DNA of 64,000 nucleotides, from the NCBI RefSeq assembly GCF_001592005.1, contig NZ_BCVZ01000005.1, positions 1-64,000 on the forward strand. The letters run 5' to 3'. A program made the position numbers and the translations under genes. The DNA is from Bacillus sonorensis NBRC 101234 = KCTC 13918. Its GTDB lineage: Bacteria; Bacillota; Bacilli; Bacillales; Bacillaceae. A model generated the notes under the pieces. That model was not told the DNA's origin and did not search any database. It saw only the letters and a list, made by a program, of their open reading frames with translations. Shown in pieces: positions 16,702 to 24,853 of this stretch (position 1 is the stretch's first letter; each line of letters opens with the position of its first letter).

Positions 16702-18219
16702 TTATAGCGGTATGTTTCCATGCTTTTTGTCCGGCCGGATGTCCCGTTTGTTTTTCAGCATGTCAAATGTTTGAATCAGCCTCTTCCGCGTCTCTTTCGG
16801 ATCGATGATATCGTCGATCATCCCATGGCGGGCGGCAGTAAAAGGACTTGCAGCTTTCTCGAATGCCCTCATGTGCCGCTCTTTCTCAGCTTCAGGACCC
16901 TTTTCCCCCGCAAACAAAATATCTGCGGCTTCCCCGGCTCCCATGACGGCGATTTCGGCGTTCGGCCAGGCAAATACGGCATCCGCTCCAAGCGCCTTGC
17001 TGTTTAAAGCCACATAAGCACCGCCGTACGCTTTTCTTACAATCACCGTTACCTTGGCTACAGAAGCTTCGGCATATGCATACAGGATTTTGGCTCCGTG
17101 CCTGATCACGCCGCCATGCTCTTCGCGAATTCCCGGCAGGAAGCCTGGAACATCAACAAGCGTCAAAATGGGAATATGAAAAGAATCACAAAAACGAATA
17201 AAACGGGATATTTTATCAGCTGCATCGATGTTCAGACTGCCTGCCAAATGCTTCGGCTGATTGGCGACGATACCCGCCGCTTCTCCTGCAATTCTTGCAA
17301 AACCGATCACCGCGTTTTTCGCAAAATGCTTTTGCACCTCAAAAAATGTGCCGTTGTCAGCGATTTCCCGTATGATCTGTTTCACGTCATACGGACGCTG
17401 GCTGTCTTCCGGCAATAAAGTCATCAAGCCGGGTCTCAAATCATCATCCTCTGCAGGCCGCGGCCGGACCGGCGGCTTCTCTTCATGATTCTGCGGAAGA
17501 TAGGATAAAAGCTTTCGCACCTCTTGAAGGACAGACTCATCGGAATCCCCGGAAAAATGAGCATTGCCGCTGATTGAATTATGTATGGATGCGCCGCCCA
17601 GTTCACCGGGGCTGACATGCTCTCCTGTAGCTGTTTTGATGACTTTTGGCCCTGTGATGAACATCCGCCCCGTTTTTTCATTCATAAAAACAAAATCGGT
17701 CAAAGCCGGAGAATAAACGGCACCGCCGGCGCATGGACCGAGGATGACAGAGATTTGCGGAATGACGCCAGAACAAAGGACATTTCGGTGAAAAATATGA
17801 CCGTATCCATTTAATGATAGCACACCCTCTTGAATTCTCGCACCACCTGAGTCGTTAAGACCTATGAAAGGCGTCTTATTTTTAAAGGCAAAATCCATGA
17901 CGTCCGCTATTTTTTTGGCATGCATCTCTCCGAGCGCCCCTCCGCTGACGGTAAAGTCCTGGGAAAATAAAGAGACGGGCCTTCCATGAATTTTTCCAAC
18001 CCCCGTTACAACGCCATCGCCTAAAGGGCCGCCGGGCTGCCTGCTTCGCACAAAAGCGTTCAGCTCGACAAAACTGCCCTTATCAAGCAAAAGTTCGATC
18101 CGCTCCCTCGCAGTGAGCTTCCCTTTCAGCTTCTGTCTGTCGATCTTTTCCGGTCCTCCGCCAAGCGCAGCAGTTTGGCGGATTTTATCTAAATCATCAA
18201 GCCTGTCATACATATTCAT
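16702..18219 (-). CDS. yqjD: Acyl-CoA carboxylase carboxyltransferase subunit (YqjD)
   Basis: A 505-residue biotin-dependent carboxyltransferase of the propionyl-CoA/methylmalonyl-CoA family, with N- and C-terminal crotonase-like halves. Motifs include KGKLTARERIELLLD, SQDFTVSGGALGEMHAKKI, GGARIQEGV and the acyl-CoA site RKAYGGAYVALNSK. It would transfer CO2 from biotin to a short acyl-CoA. No dedicated biotin carboxylase or carrier gene is adjacent, so it may borrow AccB/AccC or another pair. Start 18219 (MNMYDRL) has GGAGC spaced correctly; the reading frame remains open 37 codons further upstream, but that part has no family similarity. The divergent neighbour is prli42. Confidence 0.88.
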   Translation of the reverse strand: MNMYDRLDDLDKIRQTAALGGGPEKIDRQKLKGKLTARERIELLLDKGSFVELNAFVRSRQPGGPLGDGVVTGVGKIHGRPVSLFSQDFTVSGGALGEMHAKKIADVMDFAFKNKTPFIGLNDSGGARIQEGVLSLNGYGHIFHRNVLCSGVIPQISVILGPCAGGAVYSPALTDFVFMNEKTGRMFITGPKVIKTATGEHVSPGELGGASIHNSISGNAHFSGDSDESVLQEVRKLLSYLPQNHEEKPPVRPRPAEDDDLRPGLMTLLPEDSQRPYDVKQIIREIADNGTFFEVQKHFAKNAVIGFARIAGEAAGIVANQPKHLAGSLNIDAADKISRFIRFCDSFHIPILTLVDVPGFLPGIREEHGGVIRHGAKILYAYAEASVAKVTVIVRKAYGGAYVALNSKALGADAVFAWPNAEIAVMGAGEAADILFAGEKGPEAEKERHMRAFEKAASPFTAARHGMIDDIIDPKETRKRLIQTFDMLKNKRDIRPDKKHGNIPL

Positions 18220-18321
18220 TCTTCCGCTCCTTCCCATAAAATTTCTCATCCTCACAAACTTGTCCGCTGAAGAAAAGCAGGATAAAATGGTAGAAGAAAA
18301 ACTAAAACAGAGGTGAACAGC

Positions 18322-18414
18322 TTGTCTCAAAAAATGATTAAAATCATGGTTTTTGTAATGATCGGTATCATGGTGCTGACGAGCCTTCTTTCAGGAATCA
18401 GCATGATGTTTTAA
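18322..18414 (+). CDS. prli42: Prli42, stressosome-associated membrane miniprotein
   Basis: A 30-residue protein, too short for ordinary gene callers: a short polar start (SQKMIK) and one membrane helix (IMVFVMIGIMVLTSLLSGI). Size, charge pattern and the LLSGI-like end match Prli42, the miniprotein that in Listeria anchors the stressosome via RsbR and is conserved across Firmicutes. The TTG start has GAGGTGA 6 bases upstream. The gene has its own terminator and is divergent from yqjD. Stressosome function in this organism is by family inference. Confidence 0.8.
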   Translation: MSQKMIKIMVFVMIGIMVLTSLLSGISMMF

Positions 18415-18434
18415 TACAGAAGCGGCGGAAGGAG

Positions 18435-18468
18435 CAGGCCCTTTCTCAGGAAAGCGGCCTGTTTTTTT
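18435..18468 (+). terminator. Terminator of prli42
   Basis: CAGGCC...GGCCTG stem extended by a CTTTC/GAAAG pairing, followed by seven T residues. Confidence 0.85.
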
Positions 18469-18512
18469 GACAGCGCGTCTGATATATGGGGCTGGATTGT
18501 CGGCAAAAGAAA

Positions 18513-18572
18513 GAAAAAAAGCATGAGCTTCTCCTTCTTCATTAGATTGACCAATGAAGGAGAAACTCATGC
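18513..18572 (-). terminator. Long-stem terminator of yqjA
   Basis: A roughly 20-bp interrupted inverted repeat (18521-18543 with 18553-18572), followed on the - strand by seven T residues, starting just past the yqjA stop codon. Confidence 0.85.
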
Positions 18573-18574
18573 GA

Positions 18575-19534
18575 TCAGGCAGGAGATTTAATCCCTTTAA
18601 AATAACTTTTGATCACCAAATATTGTTCCATTTCACCGAGAAAATTGAAAAGGGCTGCGCGCGCTTCAAATTCTTCACGCGTCGTCGGCAGCTCCATCTC
18701 CTCAATTTCCTCTCTCATCTTCACGAGACGCTTTAAAAATTTATGAGCCGTATTTCCCGGATGGATGGCCCCTCTCAAGTCATGAATAAACTCTGCGATC
18801 ATATGCCCCTGCTCAACCGTCATCGAGATCGACGTAATCTTCGGAAGCACCCTTTCAATGATTTCAAACTGTTTTTCACGCATTTTAAAATAGTTGTAAT
18901 ACAAATTTTCGTGGCGCATAAAGTGATTTTCCACATCGCGGTATGCCAGTGTTTTCGCTGTATTGATCAACCGGTGCGTCTCAGGTATTTCCTTTCCCGT
19001 CCAGTCCTGTTCCCCTGTCAGCAGATAGCGCTCGATTTCCTCAAAAATTTTCGCGAAATTGTCTTCGATTTTTTGCTGGTACTTCTTGAGCTGCTTGTCC
19101 AAGCTTGGCATGTACAAATTCATGAGAAGCGCAACGCCGATCCCGGTAATGATAATTAAGAATTCATTCCAGATGAGAGAAAGCGTAATTCCTTCAGACA
19201 TATAGAGATGAAGAATGATAACCGAGCTTGTGACGATCCCTTCTTTGATTTTCAGGATAACGGTTGTCGGAATGAAAAATAAAAGCATGAGGCCGATGAC
19301 AGCCGGATGATAGCCGATCAGTTCGAAGAACATATATGAAAAAACAATCGCCAGGCAGCATGCAGCAAAGCGAGCCCATGACGCCTGAAGAGAGCGCTTT
19401 TTCGTCACTTGAATACAAAGGATGGTGATAATGCCTGTTGAAACAAAATTATGCAGGCCCAGGAGCTGGGCAATATAGATGGCAAGTGCCGTTCCAAGCG
19501 CTGTTTTTAACGTGCGGTAACCTATTTTAAACAT
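18575..19534 (-). CDS. yqjA: YqjA, aromatic-acid-exporter-like (DUF939) membrane protein
   Basis: A 319-residue protein with an N-terminal half of about five membrane helices (residues 1-150) and a charged, helical cytoplasmic C-terminal half. This is the architecture of the DUF939/FUSC-like aromatic acid exporter family. Start 19534 (MFKIGYRTLKTALG) matches the B. subtilis YqjA start and length. The frame stays open further upstream, but that part runs through the 3' end of the arginine ATPase gene in another frame. In B. subtilis yqjB and yqjC follow; here the next gene leftwards is prli42, on the other strand. The substrate is unknown. Confidence 0.88.
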   Translation of the reverse strand: MFKIGYRTLKTALGTALAIYIAQLLGLHNFVSTGIITILCIQVTKKRSLQASWARFAACCLAIVFSYMFFELIGYHPAVIGLMLLFFIPTTVILKIKEGIVTSSVIILHLYMSEGITLSLIWNEFLIIITGIGVALLMNLYMPSLDKQLKKYQQKIEDNFAKIFEEIERYLLTGEQDWTGKEIPETHRLINTAKTLAYRDVENHFMRHENLYYNYFKMREKQFEIIERVLPKITSISMTVEQGHMIAEFIHDLRGAIHPGNTAHKFLKRLVKMREEIEEMELPTTREEFEARAALFNFLGEMEQYLVIKSYFKGIKSPA

Positions 19535-19613
19535 CGTAAACCCCAATCTTTTAATCAATAGTTTGCTAAAATAAATCAAAAAAGAAGAAGAACTATGTCT
19601 TCTTCCGATTATT

Positions 19614-20336
19614 TTATAGTATTTTCTCCAAAAAGTCTTGAGCTCTTTGCGATTTTGGAGAAGAAAAAAATGTTTTCGGGTCTCCGTCTTCGACAATGGT
19701 TCCTCCATCCATAAACAGCACCCTGTCGGCGACTTCTTTTGCAAAACCCATTTCGTGCGTGACGATCACCATCGTCATTCCGGTTTTCGCCAAATCCTGC
19801 ATGACCTGGAGCACTTCCTTCACCATCTCGGGATCAAGCGCTGACGTCGGTTCGTCAAACAGCATGATGTCCGGATTCATCGCCAGCGCCCGGGCGATGG
19901 CCACCCGCTGCTTTTGTCCGCCTGACAACCGGTTTGGATAGGCGTCTTTTTTATCGAGAAGCCCGACTTTTTCGAGCAGCTCTTCCGCCTTTTTAACCGC
20001 TGTCTCCCTGCTTTCTTTTTTGACATTGACAGGCGCATAGATGATGTTTTCAAGAACGGTTTTATGCGGGAACAAATGAAAATGCTGAAAGACCATTCCG
20101 ATGTTCTCTCTGATTTTCAACACATTTGTTTTCTTGTCCGTAATCTCCTGATCCTTGATGAATATGCTTCCTTCCGTCGGCTTTTCAAGCAGGTTCAAAC
20201 AGCGCAAAAATGTCGATTTTCCCGAACCGGACGGGCCGATCACCGCGGCCACTTCGCCTTTTTCAAAGGAAACGGAAATATTTTTGAGCACTTCGAGCTT
20301 TCCGTAGGATTTTGAGAGATTGCTAACGTTAATCAT
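19614..20336 (-). CDS. artR: Arginine ABC transporter ATP-binding protein (YqiZ/ArtR)
   Basis: A 240-residue ATPase of the polar amino-acid ABC uptake family. Walker [11 protein letters not shown]-loop [11 protein letters not shown], signature LSGGQKQR, Walker [14 protein letters not shown] and the switch histidine in VTHEM are all intact. It powers import with the permease ArtQ and binding protein ArtP encoded upstream. The ATG at 20336 gives the B. subtilis length; an in-frame ATG at 20342 is only 4 bases from the SD. It overlaps the artQ stop codon, so translation is coupled. It is the last gene of the operon. Confidence 0.93.
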   Translation of the reverse strand: MINVSNLSKSYGKLEVLKNISVSFEKGEVAAVIGPSGSGKSTFLRCLNLLEKPTEGSIFIKDQEITDKKTNVLKIRENIGMVFQHFHLFPHKTVLENIIYAPVNVKKESRETAVKKAEELLEKVGLLDKKDAYPNRLSGGQKQRVAIARALAMNPDIMLFDEPTSALDPEMVKEVLQVMQDLAKTGMTMVIVTHEMGFAKEVADRVLFMDGGTIVEDGDPKTFFSSPKSQRAQDFLEKIL

Positions 20337-20991
20337 TGACATTCAGCTTCCTTTCAATCGCTTTGCCGGCAAACGTCAGAATCAGAACGAGCACATAGTA
20401 GATGAGGCCTGCAAACAGCATCGGTTCAAGGGGACTGTAAATCGCCGCTCCCGCCTGATAGCTGCGTCTCATAATATCGCCTAGGCCGATCACCGTCACA
20501 ACCGCCGATTCCTTCGTCAGTGTAATCGATTCGTTGACAAGTGCGGGCATGATATTTTTAAAAGCCTGCGGCAGCAGGAGATCCTTCATCATTTTCGCAT
20601 ATGGCACACCAAGTGCCATCGCTGCCTCTTTCTGGCCTTTGTCGATCGCATTGATTCCGGCCCTGATGATTTCCGATACATAGGCGGCAGAGTTCAAACC
20701 AAACGCGATCACCGCCGCCCAGTAGGCATCGATATCAAATCCCAGAACCTGAGGCAGGCCGTAGTAAACAATCATCAGCTGGAGAACGAGCGGCGTCCCC
20801 CTGAAGATCGATGTATAAAAATCAGCGATCCAAGCGAGGCCTTTTATCGAGCTGATTTTCAGAAGGGTGATGAAAACCCCGAGCAAAAATCCAAATACCG
20901 CCGCAGCGGCGACTACTTTCAATGTAACGCCAAGCCCTTCCAATATAAAGGGCATTTCCGGTATCGTACTTGAAAAATCAAGAAAATTCAT
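20329..20991 (-). CDS. artQ: Arginine ABC transporter permease (YqiY/ArtQ)
   Basis: A 220-residue His/Glu/Gln/Arg-type permease with about five membrane helices and the cytoplasmic EAA loop ([25 protein letters not shown]) that contacts the ATPase. Start 20991 ([15 protein letters not shown]) follows GAAGGAGAG; the reading frame extends 18 codons upstream without homology. A hairpin (21044-21074) separates it from artP. Confidence 0.92.
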   Translation of the reverse strand: MNFLDFSSTIPEMPFILEGLGVTLKVVAAAAVFGFLLGVFITLLKISSIKGLAWIADFYTSIFRGTPLVLQLMIVYYGLPQVLGFDIDAYWAAVIAFGLNSAAYVSEIIRAGINAIDKGQKEAAMALGVPYAKMMKDLLLPQAFKNIMPALVNESITLTKESAVVTVIGLGDIMRRSYQAGAAIYSPLEPMLFAGLIYYVLVLILTFAGKAIERKLNVND

Positions 20992-21043
20992 AATGACTCT
21001 CCTTCTCCCGCGTCCATACAGAGACGTACAATCGCACCTTAGC

Positions 21044-21074
21044 AAAAAAAGTTCAACAAAAGAGTTGAACTTTT
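21044..21074 (-). terminator. Attenuating hairpin between artP and artQ
   Basis: A perfect 11-bp stem (21047-21057 with 21064-21074) followed on the - strand by seven T residues. Because artQ has no other obvious promoter, this is best read as a partial terminator that favours binding-protein synthesis. Confidence 0.8.
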
Positions 21075-21078
21075 ATGC

Positions 21079-21843
21079 TTACTTTTGTGTGTCTCCGCTG
21101 AACCATTTTTCTTTCAATTTATCCAATTCTCCGCTTTTCTCCATTTCATCAAGCGCTTTGTTGAATTTCTCCGTCAAATCGCTTCCTTTTTTAAAGGCAA
21201 TCGCGGATCCGGCTTTTTCATCCGGTTCTTTTGGAAGGTTGAAACCGACGAGTTCTGCATTTTTATTGATATATTTTTCGGCAACAATGTCTTCGATAAT
21301 CGCTGCATCAAAACGGCCCGCTTTGATTTCTTCAGTTAAATCTGAAATGCGGTTGCGGTTTTCAACTTTCAAATCGTAGTCTGAAGTCAGTTCCTTCGCT
21401 TTTTCTTCCTGTATGGAACCAAGCTGGACGCCTACCGTCTTACCTTTCAGGTCTTCCAGCGATTTGATGCCGCTCGATTTTTTCGTGACGATCATGTTGT
21501 GAGCCGTGTAGTAAACCTTTGAAAAATCGACTTGCTTTTTGCGTTTAGGGGTCGGTGTCATCCCGGACAGTACGATGTCCACTTTGTTTGTTTTAAGGGC
21601 TGTCACCAATCCGTTGAAATCCATATCTTCGACTTCGATGTCATGGCCTGTTTTTTTCGCAAGCGCCTTGGCCAAATCGACGTCAAATCCGACGATTTTG
21701 TCTCCGTCTTTCGATTCAAAAGGCGGATAGTCAGCAGACGTTCCCATCACCAATGTTTTTTTATCGTCTGAGCTGCTCGTCCCGCAAGCGGCCAAAGCAA
21801 ATGTGACACACGCTGTCACTAACAGTAAAAGCCATTTTTTCAT
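21079..21843 (-). CDS. artP: Arginine-binding lipoprotein (YqiX/ArtP)
   Basis: A 254-residue family 3 solute-binding protein. The lipobox LAAC follows a classic signal sequence. MGTSADYPPFESKDGDKIVGFDVDLAKALA is the N-lobe signature, and the ligand Asp/Arg region SGMTPTPKRKKQVDFS is present. It captures arginine (family precedent) at the cell surface for ArtQR. It is the first gene of the operon, behind a SigA promoter with an ARG box overlapping the start of transcription. Confidence 0.92.
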   Translation of the reverse strand: MKKWLLLLVTACVTFALAACGTSSSDDKKTLVMGTSADYPPFESKDGDKIVGFDVDLAKALAKKTGHDIEVEDMDFNGLVTALKTNKVDIVLSGMTPTPKRKKQVDFSKVYYTAHNMIVTKKSSGIKSLEDLKGKTVGVQLGSIQEEKAKELTSDYDLKVENRNRISDLTEEIKAGRFDAAIIEDIVAEKYINKNAELVGFNLPKEPDEKAGSAIAFKKGSDLTEKFNKALDEMEKSGELDKLKEKWFSGDTQK

Positions 21844-21868
21844 GTTGTGTATCCCCCTGAATCATTTT

Positions 21869-21880
21869 GAATATTTATTC
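21869..21880. promoter_or_regulatory. ARG box (AhrC/ArgR operator)
   Basis: GAATATTTATTC is a perfect palindrome that fits GAATWWWWATTC, the core of the ArgR/AhrC operator. It lies about 10 bases downstream of the -10 box and 26 bases upstream of the artP start, so the arginine repressor would block transcription. Confidence 0.8.
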
Positions 21881-21890
21881 GTTGATATGT

Positions 21891-21919
21891 ATTTTAAACA
21901 TTTTCTGAGTCTATTGCAA
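21891..21919 (-). promoter_or_regulatory. SigA promoter of artPQR
   Basis: TTGCAA (21914-21919) and TAAAAT (21891-21896) on the - strand, 17 bp apart. Confidence 0.8.
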
Positions 21920-22024
21920 TACTATTTTAAAAAATAACTAAAAAACCTTTTCGTCGGCTTGTATAAATGAATCCCCCCCTGTCGCTTCTATCCGTCCAAT
22001 TGCATATATATGAATTTTTTATAC

Positions 22025-22054
22025 AAAAAAAGCCTGCCGTACAAATCGGCAGGC
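22025..22054 (-). terminator. Terminator of brxB
   Basis: GCCTGCCG/CGGCAGGC stem (22032-22039 with 22047-22054), then seven T residues on the - strand. Confidence 0.9.
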
Positions 22055-22062
22055 GGTGTTCT

Positions 22063-22500
22063 TTATACTTCTTCACAATACTCCTCAAACAGTCCCTGAA
22101 GCTTCGTGATGACGGCCATCGGCTCATATCCTTCAATCTCATGGCGCTCAACCATCTTTAAAATCTTGCCGTCTTTTAGCAAAGCGAACGACGGAGACGA
22201 TGGCGGATACCCTTCAAAATATTCCCGGGCTCTCGCCGTTGCTTCCTTGTCCTGGCCGGCAAAAACCGTTACGAGATGATCAGGCCGTTTATCATAGTGG
22301 ACAGCATGATAAGCGGCAGGTCTTGCAATTCCGCCGGCACAGCCGCAGACAGAGTTCACCATGACAAGCGTCGTCCCTTTTTTCGTCAGCGCTTCATCAA
22401 CCTCTTCGGCCGTTTTTAATTCCTTGTACCCGGCGGCCGATATTTCCTGTCTTGCCTGGCGGACGACATCATTCATAAACAAATTAAAATCCATGTTCAC
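22063..22500 (-). CDS. brxB: Bacilliredoxin BrxB (YqiW)
   Basis: A 145-residue thioredoxin-fold protein of the DUF1094 family, nearly identical to B. subtilis YqiW. The active-site CGC (Cys52 and Cys54) lies in [10 protein letters not shown]. It removes bacillithiol from S-bacillithiolated proteins after oxidative stress, regenerating protein thiols. It is a single-gene unit with its own terminator, divergent from bmrU. Confidence 0.95.
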   Translation of the reverse strand: MNMDFNLFMNDVVRQARQEISAAGYKELKTAEEVDEALTKKGTTLVMVNSVCGCAGGIARPAAYHAVHYDKRPDHLVTVFAGQDKEATARAREYFEGYPPSSPSFALLKDGKILKMVERHEIEGYEPMAVITKLQGLFEEYCEEV

Positions 22501-22638
22501 TTAAGTCCTCTCCTTTTTCATCATCTTTTTTAATGATACTTTGAAACCGCCGATACCGCAAATCAGCTGTTTCATCCCCTGTAAGGTTTACCGCGGGGAA
22601 CGATCGGGGAAACATAAAAAAGAGGACAGGTGAGCCAT

Positions 22639-23541
22639 ATGAACAAAAGAAAAGCCATGCTGATTTACAACGGCAATGCCGGTCAAAAACATATCCAAAA
22701 AACACTGGGCGCCGTTGTACCGATTCTTTCTCAAAAAATAGATGAATTGATCGTTAAACCGACGAGGCAGAAGCACGATGCTTTTCACTTTTGCCGGGAT
22801 GTCGGGGAAGATATCGATCAATTATTCATACTAGGCGGGGATGGAACAGTCCACGAGTGCATAAACGGAATCAGTCCGCAGAAAGCGAAGCCTCAGATCG
22901 GCATTCTGCCGGGCGGAACATGCAACGATTTTTCGCGGGCGCTTCAGATTCCGCAGAACATTGAAAAGGCGGCGGAAGCGCTTGTCAACGGAGAGCCGGT
23001 CTCTGTCGATGTCCTGAAAACAGAGGAGCATTATTGTTTAAACTTCTGGGGCATCGGGTTTATTGCAAAGGCTTCAAGCCATATCAATCAGACAGAAAAA
23101 GCGCTATTGGGAAGAATCAGCTATTTTACCAGTGCGTTGAGGATGATCTCGAACCTCAAGCCGTTTCCCTTCAAGCTGTCGATTGACGGAGACGATTTGA
23201 CGGATGAAGCGGTGATGATCTTGGTGCTGAACGGGCAGTTTATCGGAACCAGCCGGATTCCGCTTCCCACAGCAAGCATTCATGACGGCAAAGCGGATGT
23301 CCTCGTGTGCAGGAACACGAATCTGGCCGCATTAAAAGAGCTCTTTGCCATGGAAGAGCCTGAGCTTGAATCTTTGGGAGGGGAGCTTTCATATTATCAA
23401 GGAAAGACAATCAAAGTGGAGACCGCTGAAAAGATGGATGCCGATACTGATGGTGAAATTTACACGCAGACCCCCGCTTCAATTGAAGTGCTGAGCGGGC
23501 ATGTACGCATGCTCGCCCCGGGAGATAGAGAAAAAAGCTGA
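22639..23541 (+). CDS. bmrU: Diacylglycerol/lipid kinase-family protein BmrU
   Basis: A 300-residue lipid kinase of the DagK/YegS fold. [13 protein letters not shown] is the nucleotide-binding GGDGT motif and [15 protein letters not shown] the second conserved loop. In B. subtilis bmrU precedes the multidrug efflux gene bmr and its regulator bmrR; here neither follows, and bmrU ends in a terminator facing bkdB. The ATG at 22639 has AGGTGA upstream; an in-frame GTG at 22630 lies inside that SD. The physiological lipid substrate is unknown. Confidence 0.88.
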   Translation: MNKRKAMLIYNGNAGQKHIQKTLGAVVPILSQKIDELIVKPTRQKHDAFHFCRDVGEDIDQLFILGGDGTVHECINGISPQKAKPQIGILPGGTCNDFSRALQIPQNIEKAAEALVNGEPVSVDVLKTEEHYCLNFWGIGFIAKASSHINQTEKALLGRISYFTSALRMISNLKPFPFKLSIDGDDLTDEAVMILVLNGQFIGTSRIPLPTASIHDGKADVLVCRNTNLAALKELFAMEEPELESLGGELSYYQGKTIKVETAEKMDADTDGEIYTQTPASIEVLSGHVRMLAPGDREKS

Positions 23542-23562
23542 CCCGTTTCGGGCCAGCTTTTT
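23531..23562. terminator. Bidirectional terminator between bmrU and bkdB
   Basis: AAAAAGCTG...CAGCTTTTT hairpin with CCCG/CGGG inner pairs and A/T runs on both sides, between converging genes. Confidence 0.9.
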
Positions 23563-23567
23563 GATGT

Positions 23568-24830
23568 TTAATAAACGGATGTATTCTCATCGATATGTTC
23601 TAAAATCTCTTTCACACGAGCCAGGAATCTTCCGCAAATCAGGCCGTCAAGAACCCTGTGGTCAAGCGACAAGCACAAATTCACCATATCTCTGACAGCG
23701 ATCATTCCATGCTCCATCACAACGGGACGCTTCACGATCGATTCAACTTGCAGAATGGCCGCCTGCGGATGATTGATGATGCCCATTGACTGGACAGAGC
23801 CGAATGAGCCGGTATTGTTAACAGTGAACGTTCCCCCGCTCATATCATCGCTTGTCAGCTTGCCGCTGCGCACCTTGTGTGCCAAGTCGCTGATTTCTCT
23901 TGCAATGCCTTTAATTGTTTTTTCATCGGCATGCTTGATGACCGGCACATACAAGGCATCTTCTGTCGCCACTGCGATCGAGATGTTGATATCCTTTTTC
24001 TGAATGATCTTATCGCCGGCCCACATGCTGTTCATTTGCGGGAATTCTTTCAGCGCCTGGGCGACCGCTTTGACGAAGAAAGCAAAAAAGGTCAAATTGA
24101 AGCCTTCTTTCTTTTTAAATTCGTCTTTGATGTGATTGCGGTAGCTGACAAGGTTTGTGACGTCGACCTCCATCATCGTCCAGGCATGCGGGATTTCATG
24201 CTTGCTTCTGACCATATTGGAAGCAATGGCATTGCGAATGCCTGTGACAGGTATTTCAATGTCGCCGGCCGCGCTTTTCGGCGCCGGCGTTTCAGGAGCT
24301 TTCCGGACACGGTCCGCTGCCGCTTTCTGAGTGGCGGGCTGTTTTTCCTCCGCCTCCCTCTGAACCGGCGCGGCACCTGCTGAAATGATGCGCTGAAGAT
24401 CCTTCCGGGTGATGCGTCCGCCCGCTCCGGTTCCTTCCACCTGCTCCAAATCGATGCTATGCTCTCCCGCAAGACGCAATACAGCAGGCGAGTAGCGCTT
24501 TTTATTCGACTTGTCCGCCGGTTCCGCTGCCGGCTGTTCTGTTGCTTCAGGTTCTTCTGAATCAGAAGGTGTTTCCTGCTTTGATCCGTCTTTTGTTTCG
24601 ACCTTGCACATGACGTCTCCGACCTGCAAGGTCTCTCCTTCTTCTCCGACAAGCTCCGTAATCGTTCCCGTAAAAGAGGAAGGCACTTCAGCATTGACTT
24701 TGTCTGTCATCACTTCAGCGATCGGGTCGTATTTGTTGACATGATCACCGACGCTGACGAGCCATTTGCTGATCGTTCCCTCGGTTACGCTCTCTCCGAG
24801 CTGGGGCATTGTCATCTGTTCCACTGCCAT
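23568..24830 (-). CDS. bkdB: Branched-chain alpha-keto acid dehydrogenase E2
   Basis: A 420-residue dihydrolipoyl transacylase. It has an N-terminal lipoyl domain (lipoyl Lys44 in VMTDKVNAEV), a linker rich in Pro/Glu/Ala, a peripheral subunit-binding domain (about 125-165, SPAVLRLAGEHSID) and a catalytic domain with the acyltransferase motif SLDHRVLDG near the C-terminus. It transfers isobutyryl, isovaleryl or 2-methylbutyryl groups to CoA, making primers for iso/anteiso fatty acids. It is the last gene of the ptb-bcd-buk-lpdV-bkdAA-bkdAB-bkdB operon. Confidence 0.95.
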   Translation of the reverse strand: MAVEQMTMPQLGESVTEGTISKWLVSVGDHVNKYDPIAEVMTDKVNAEVPSSFTGTITELVGEEGETLQVGDVMCKVETKDGSKQETPSDSEEPEATEQPAAEPADKSNKKRYSPAVLRLAGEHSIDLEQVEGTGAGGRITRKDLQRIISAGAAPVQREAEEKQPATQKAAADRVRKAPETPAPKSAAGDIEIPVTGIRNAIASNMVRSKHEIPHAWTMMEVDVTNLVSYRNHIKDEFKKKEGFNLTFFAFFVKAVAQALKEFPQMNSMWAGDKIIQKKDINISIAVATEDALYVPVIKHADEKTIKGIAREISDLAHKVRSGKLTSDDMSGGTFTVNNTGSFGSVQSMGIINHPQAAILQVESIVKRPVVMEHGMIAVRDMVNLCLSLDHRVLDGLICGRFLARVKEILEHIDENTSVY

Positions 24831-24853
24831 ACGATTATCCTCCTCACGTGTTT

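Noticed and set aside
19535-19744. 70-codon N-terminal extension of yqjA
   Set aside because: It overlaps the artR coding region in another frame; family length and similarity begin at 19534.
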